A stretch of 6,997 nt of DNA, taken from NCBI GenBank assembly GCA_026421135.1, contig JAPKCR010000108.1, forward strand, positions 1-6,997, read 5' to 3'. The notes under the pieces are model-generated. The model was not told where the DNA came from, searched no databases, and saw nothing but the letters and a program-made list of their open reading frames with translations. The DNA comes from Sulfitobacter sp. GTDB lineage: Bacteria > Pseudomonadota > Alphaproteobacteria > Rhodobacterales > Rhodobacteraceae. Shown piece after piece: positions 6,854 to 6,997 of the stretch; position 1 is the stretch's first letter, and every line of letters starts with the position of its first letter. The translations under genes were made by a program, and so were the position numbers.

Positions 6854-6997
6854 CTTCCTTCTCCTTTTGGGGGACGCTGTCGGTGATGTCGTAATAATCA
6901 CCCTTGTTCGAGACAAAAATCGGCCGCGTCTGGTGCGACCCGTAAGGGGCGTTATTTGCAGCACAAAGCTTTCAAGAGTCTTTTTCTTTGGAAACGA
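6846..6997 (-). other. Possible 3' end of an upstream gene, broken or frameshifted
   Basis: In a second minus-strand frame, an open stretch of 41 codons runs from 6971 to a TGA at 6846-6848. It contains protein-like segments such as APYGSHQTRPIFVSNKGDYY and ends in KEKEDG. About three quarters of its third positions are G or C, clearly more than in the competing frame. Its stop overlaps the dehydrogenase start as ATGGCTGA, a common sign of translational coupling. It has no start codon and is closed upstream by TGA at 6972-6974. Another frame is open from the window edge to about 6956 (SFPKKKTLESFVLQ); one extra A in the AAA run near there would join the two. It may therefore be the end of a gene with a real frameshift or a sequencing error. 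I do not recognise the product. An alternative is that an upstream gene simply ends at 6972 (SKEKDS) and the rest is leader. Confidence 0.35.
6861..6866 (-). promoter_or_regulatory. Ribosome binding site that fixes the start of the first dehydrogenase
   Basis: Minus-strand AAGGAG is seven bases before the ATG at 6853. The in-frame alternative ATG at 6964 would add 37 residues rich in Arg and Thr with no family counterpart, so this site decides the start. Confidence 0.8.

Noticed and set aside
6854..6964. 37-residue N-terminal extension of the first dehydrogenase from an ATG at 6964
   Set aside because: The extension has no family counterpart and is Arg/Thr-rich, and a strong Shine-Dalgarno sequence directly precedes the ATG at 6853, which gives the same N-terminal layout as the paralogue.
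6854..6997. Possible promoter upstream of the first dehydrogenase (TTGAAA and TTGTCT as -35 candidates)
   Set aside because: No candidate -10 box at acceptable spacing matches more than about half of TATAAT, so a promoter cannot be supported in the visible leader.

Overview
The window reads as one gene-dense stretch of an alphaproteobacterial genome, probably from the Rhodobacterales (Roseobacter-like). This rests on the moderately high GC, the style of the proteins, and the pairing of dimethylglycine/sarcosine dehydrogenase-type genes with a homocysteine methyltransferase. It is an inference from general familiarity, not a database match. All four complete genes lie on the minus strand, so transcription runs from high to low coordinates. 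There is no sign of RNA genes, insertion sequences, CRISPR arrays or long repeats.

In transcription order: (1) 6846-6997 holds what may be the 3' end of an upstream gene, overlapping the next start codon. (2) 4406-6853 encodes an 815-residue FAD/folate oxidoreductase of the dimethylglycine dehydrogenase (DMGDH) / sarcosine dehydrogenase type. (3) 3452-4342 encodes a 296-residue zinc-type homocysteine S-methyltransferase. (4) 995-3439 encodes a second, divergent 814-residue DMGDH/sarcosine dehydrogenase-type enzyme. (5) 23-943 encodes a RarD-like EamA-family membrane transporter. A hairpin at the window edge overlaps the rarD stop codon. The gaps are 63, 12 and 51 bp, each gene has a good Shine-Dalgarno sequence, and no internal terminator is visible, so a single operon is likely.

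Together the three enzymes suggest a one-carbon salvage module. A methyl group is moved from a methylated donor (glycine betaine is the attractive candidate) to homocysteine, giving methionine. Two oxidative N-demethylations, dimethylglycine to sarcosine and sarcosine to glycine, then pass one-carbon units to tetrahydrofolate and electrons probably to electron-transferring flavoprotein. The substrate of each oxidoreductase and the methyl donor of the methyltransferase cannot be fixed from sequence alone. The methyltransferase looks more like the S-methylmethionine (MmuM) layout than animal betaine-homocysteine methyltransferase. RarD could move a substrate or product of the pathway, or simply be a neighbour. 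No clearly novel system is visible; the most useful leads are the composition of this module, an Asp/Glu difference between the two paralogues in the folate domain, and the possible frameshifted gene end at the right edge.
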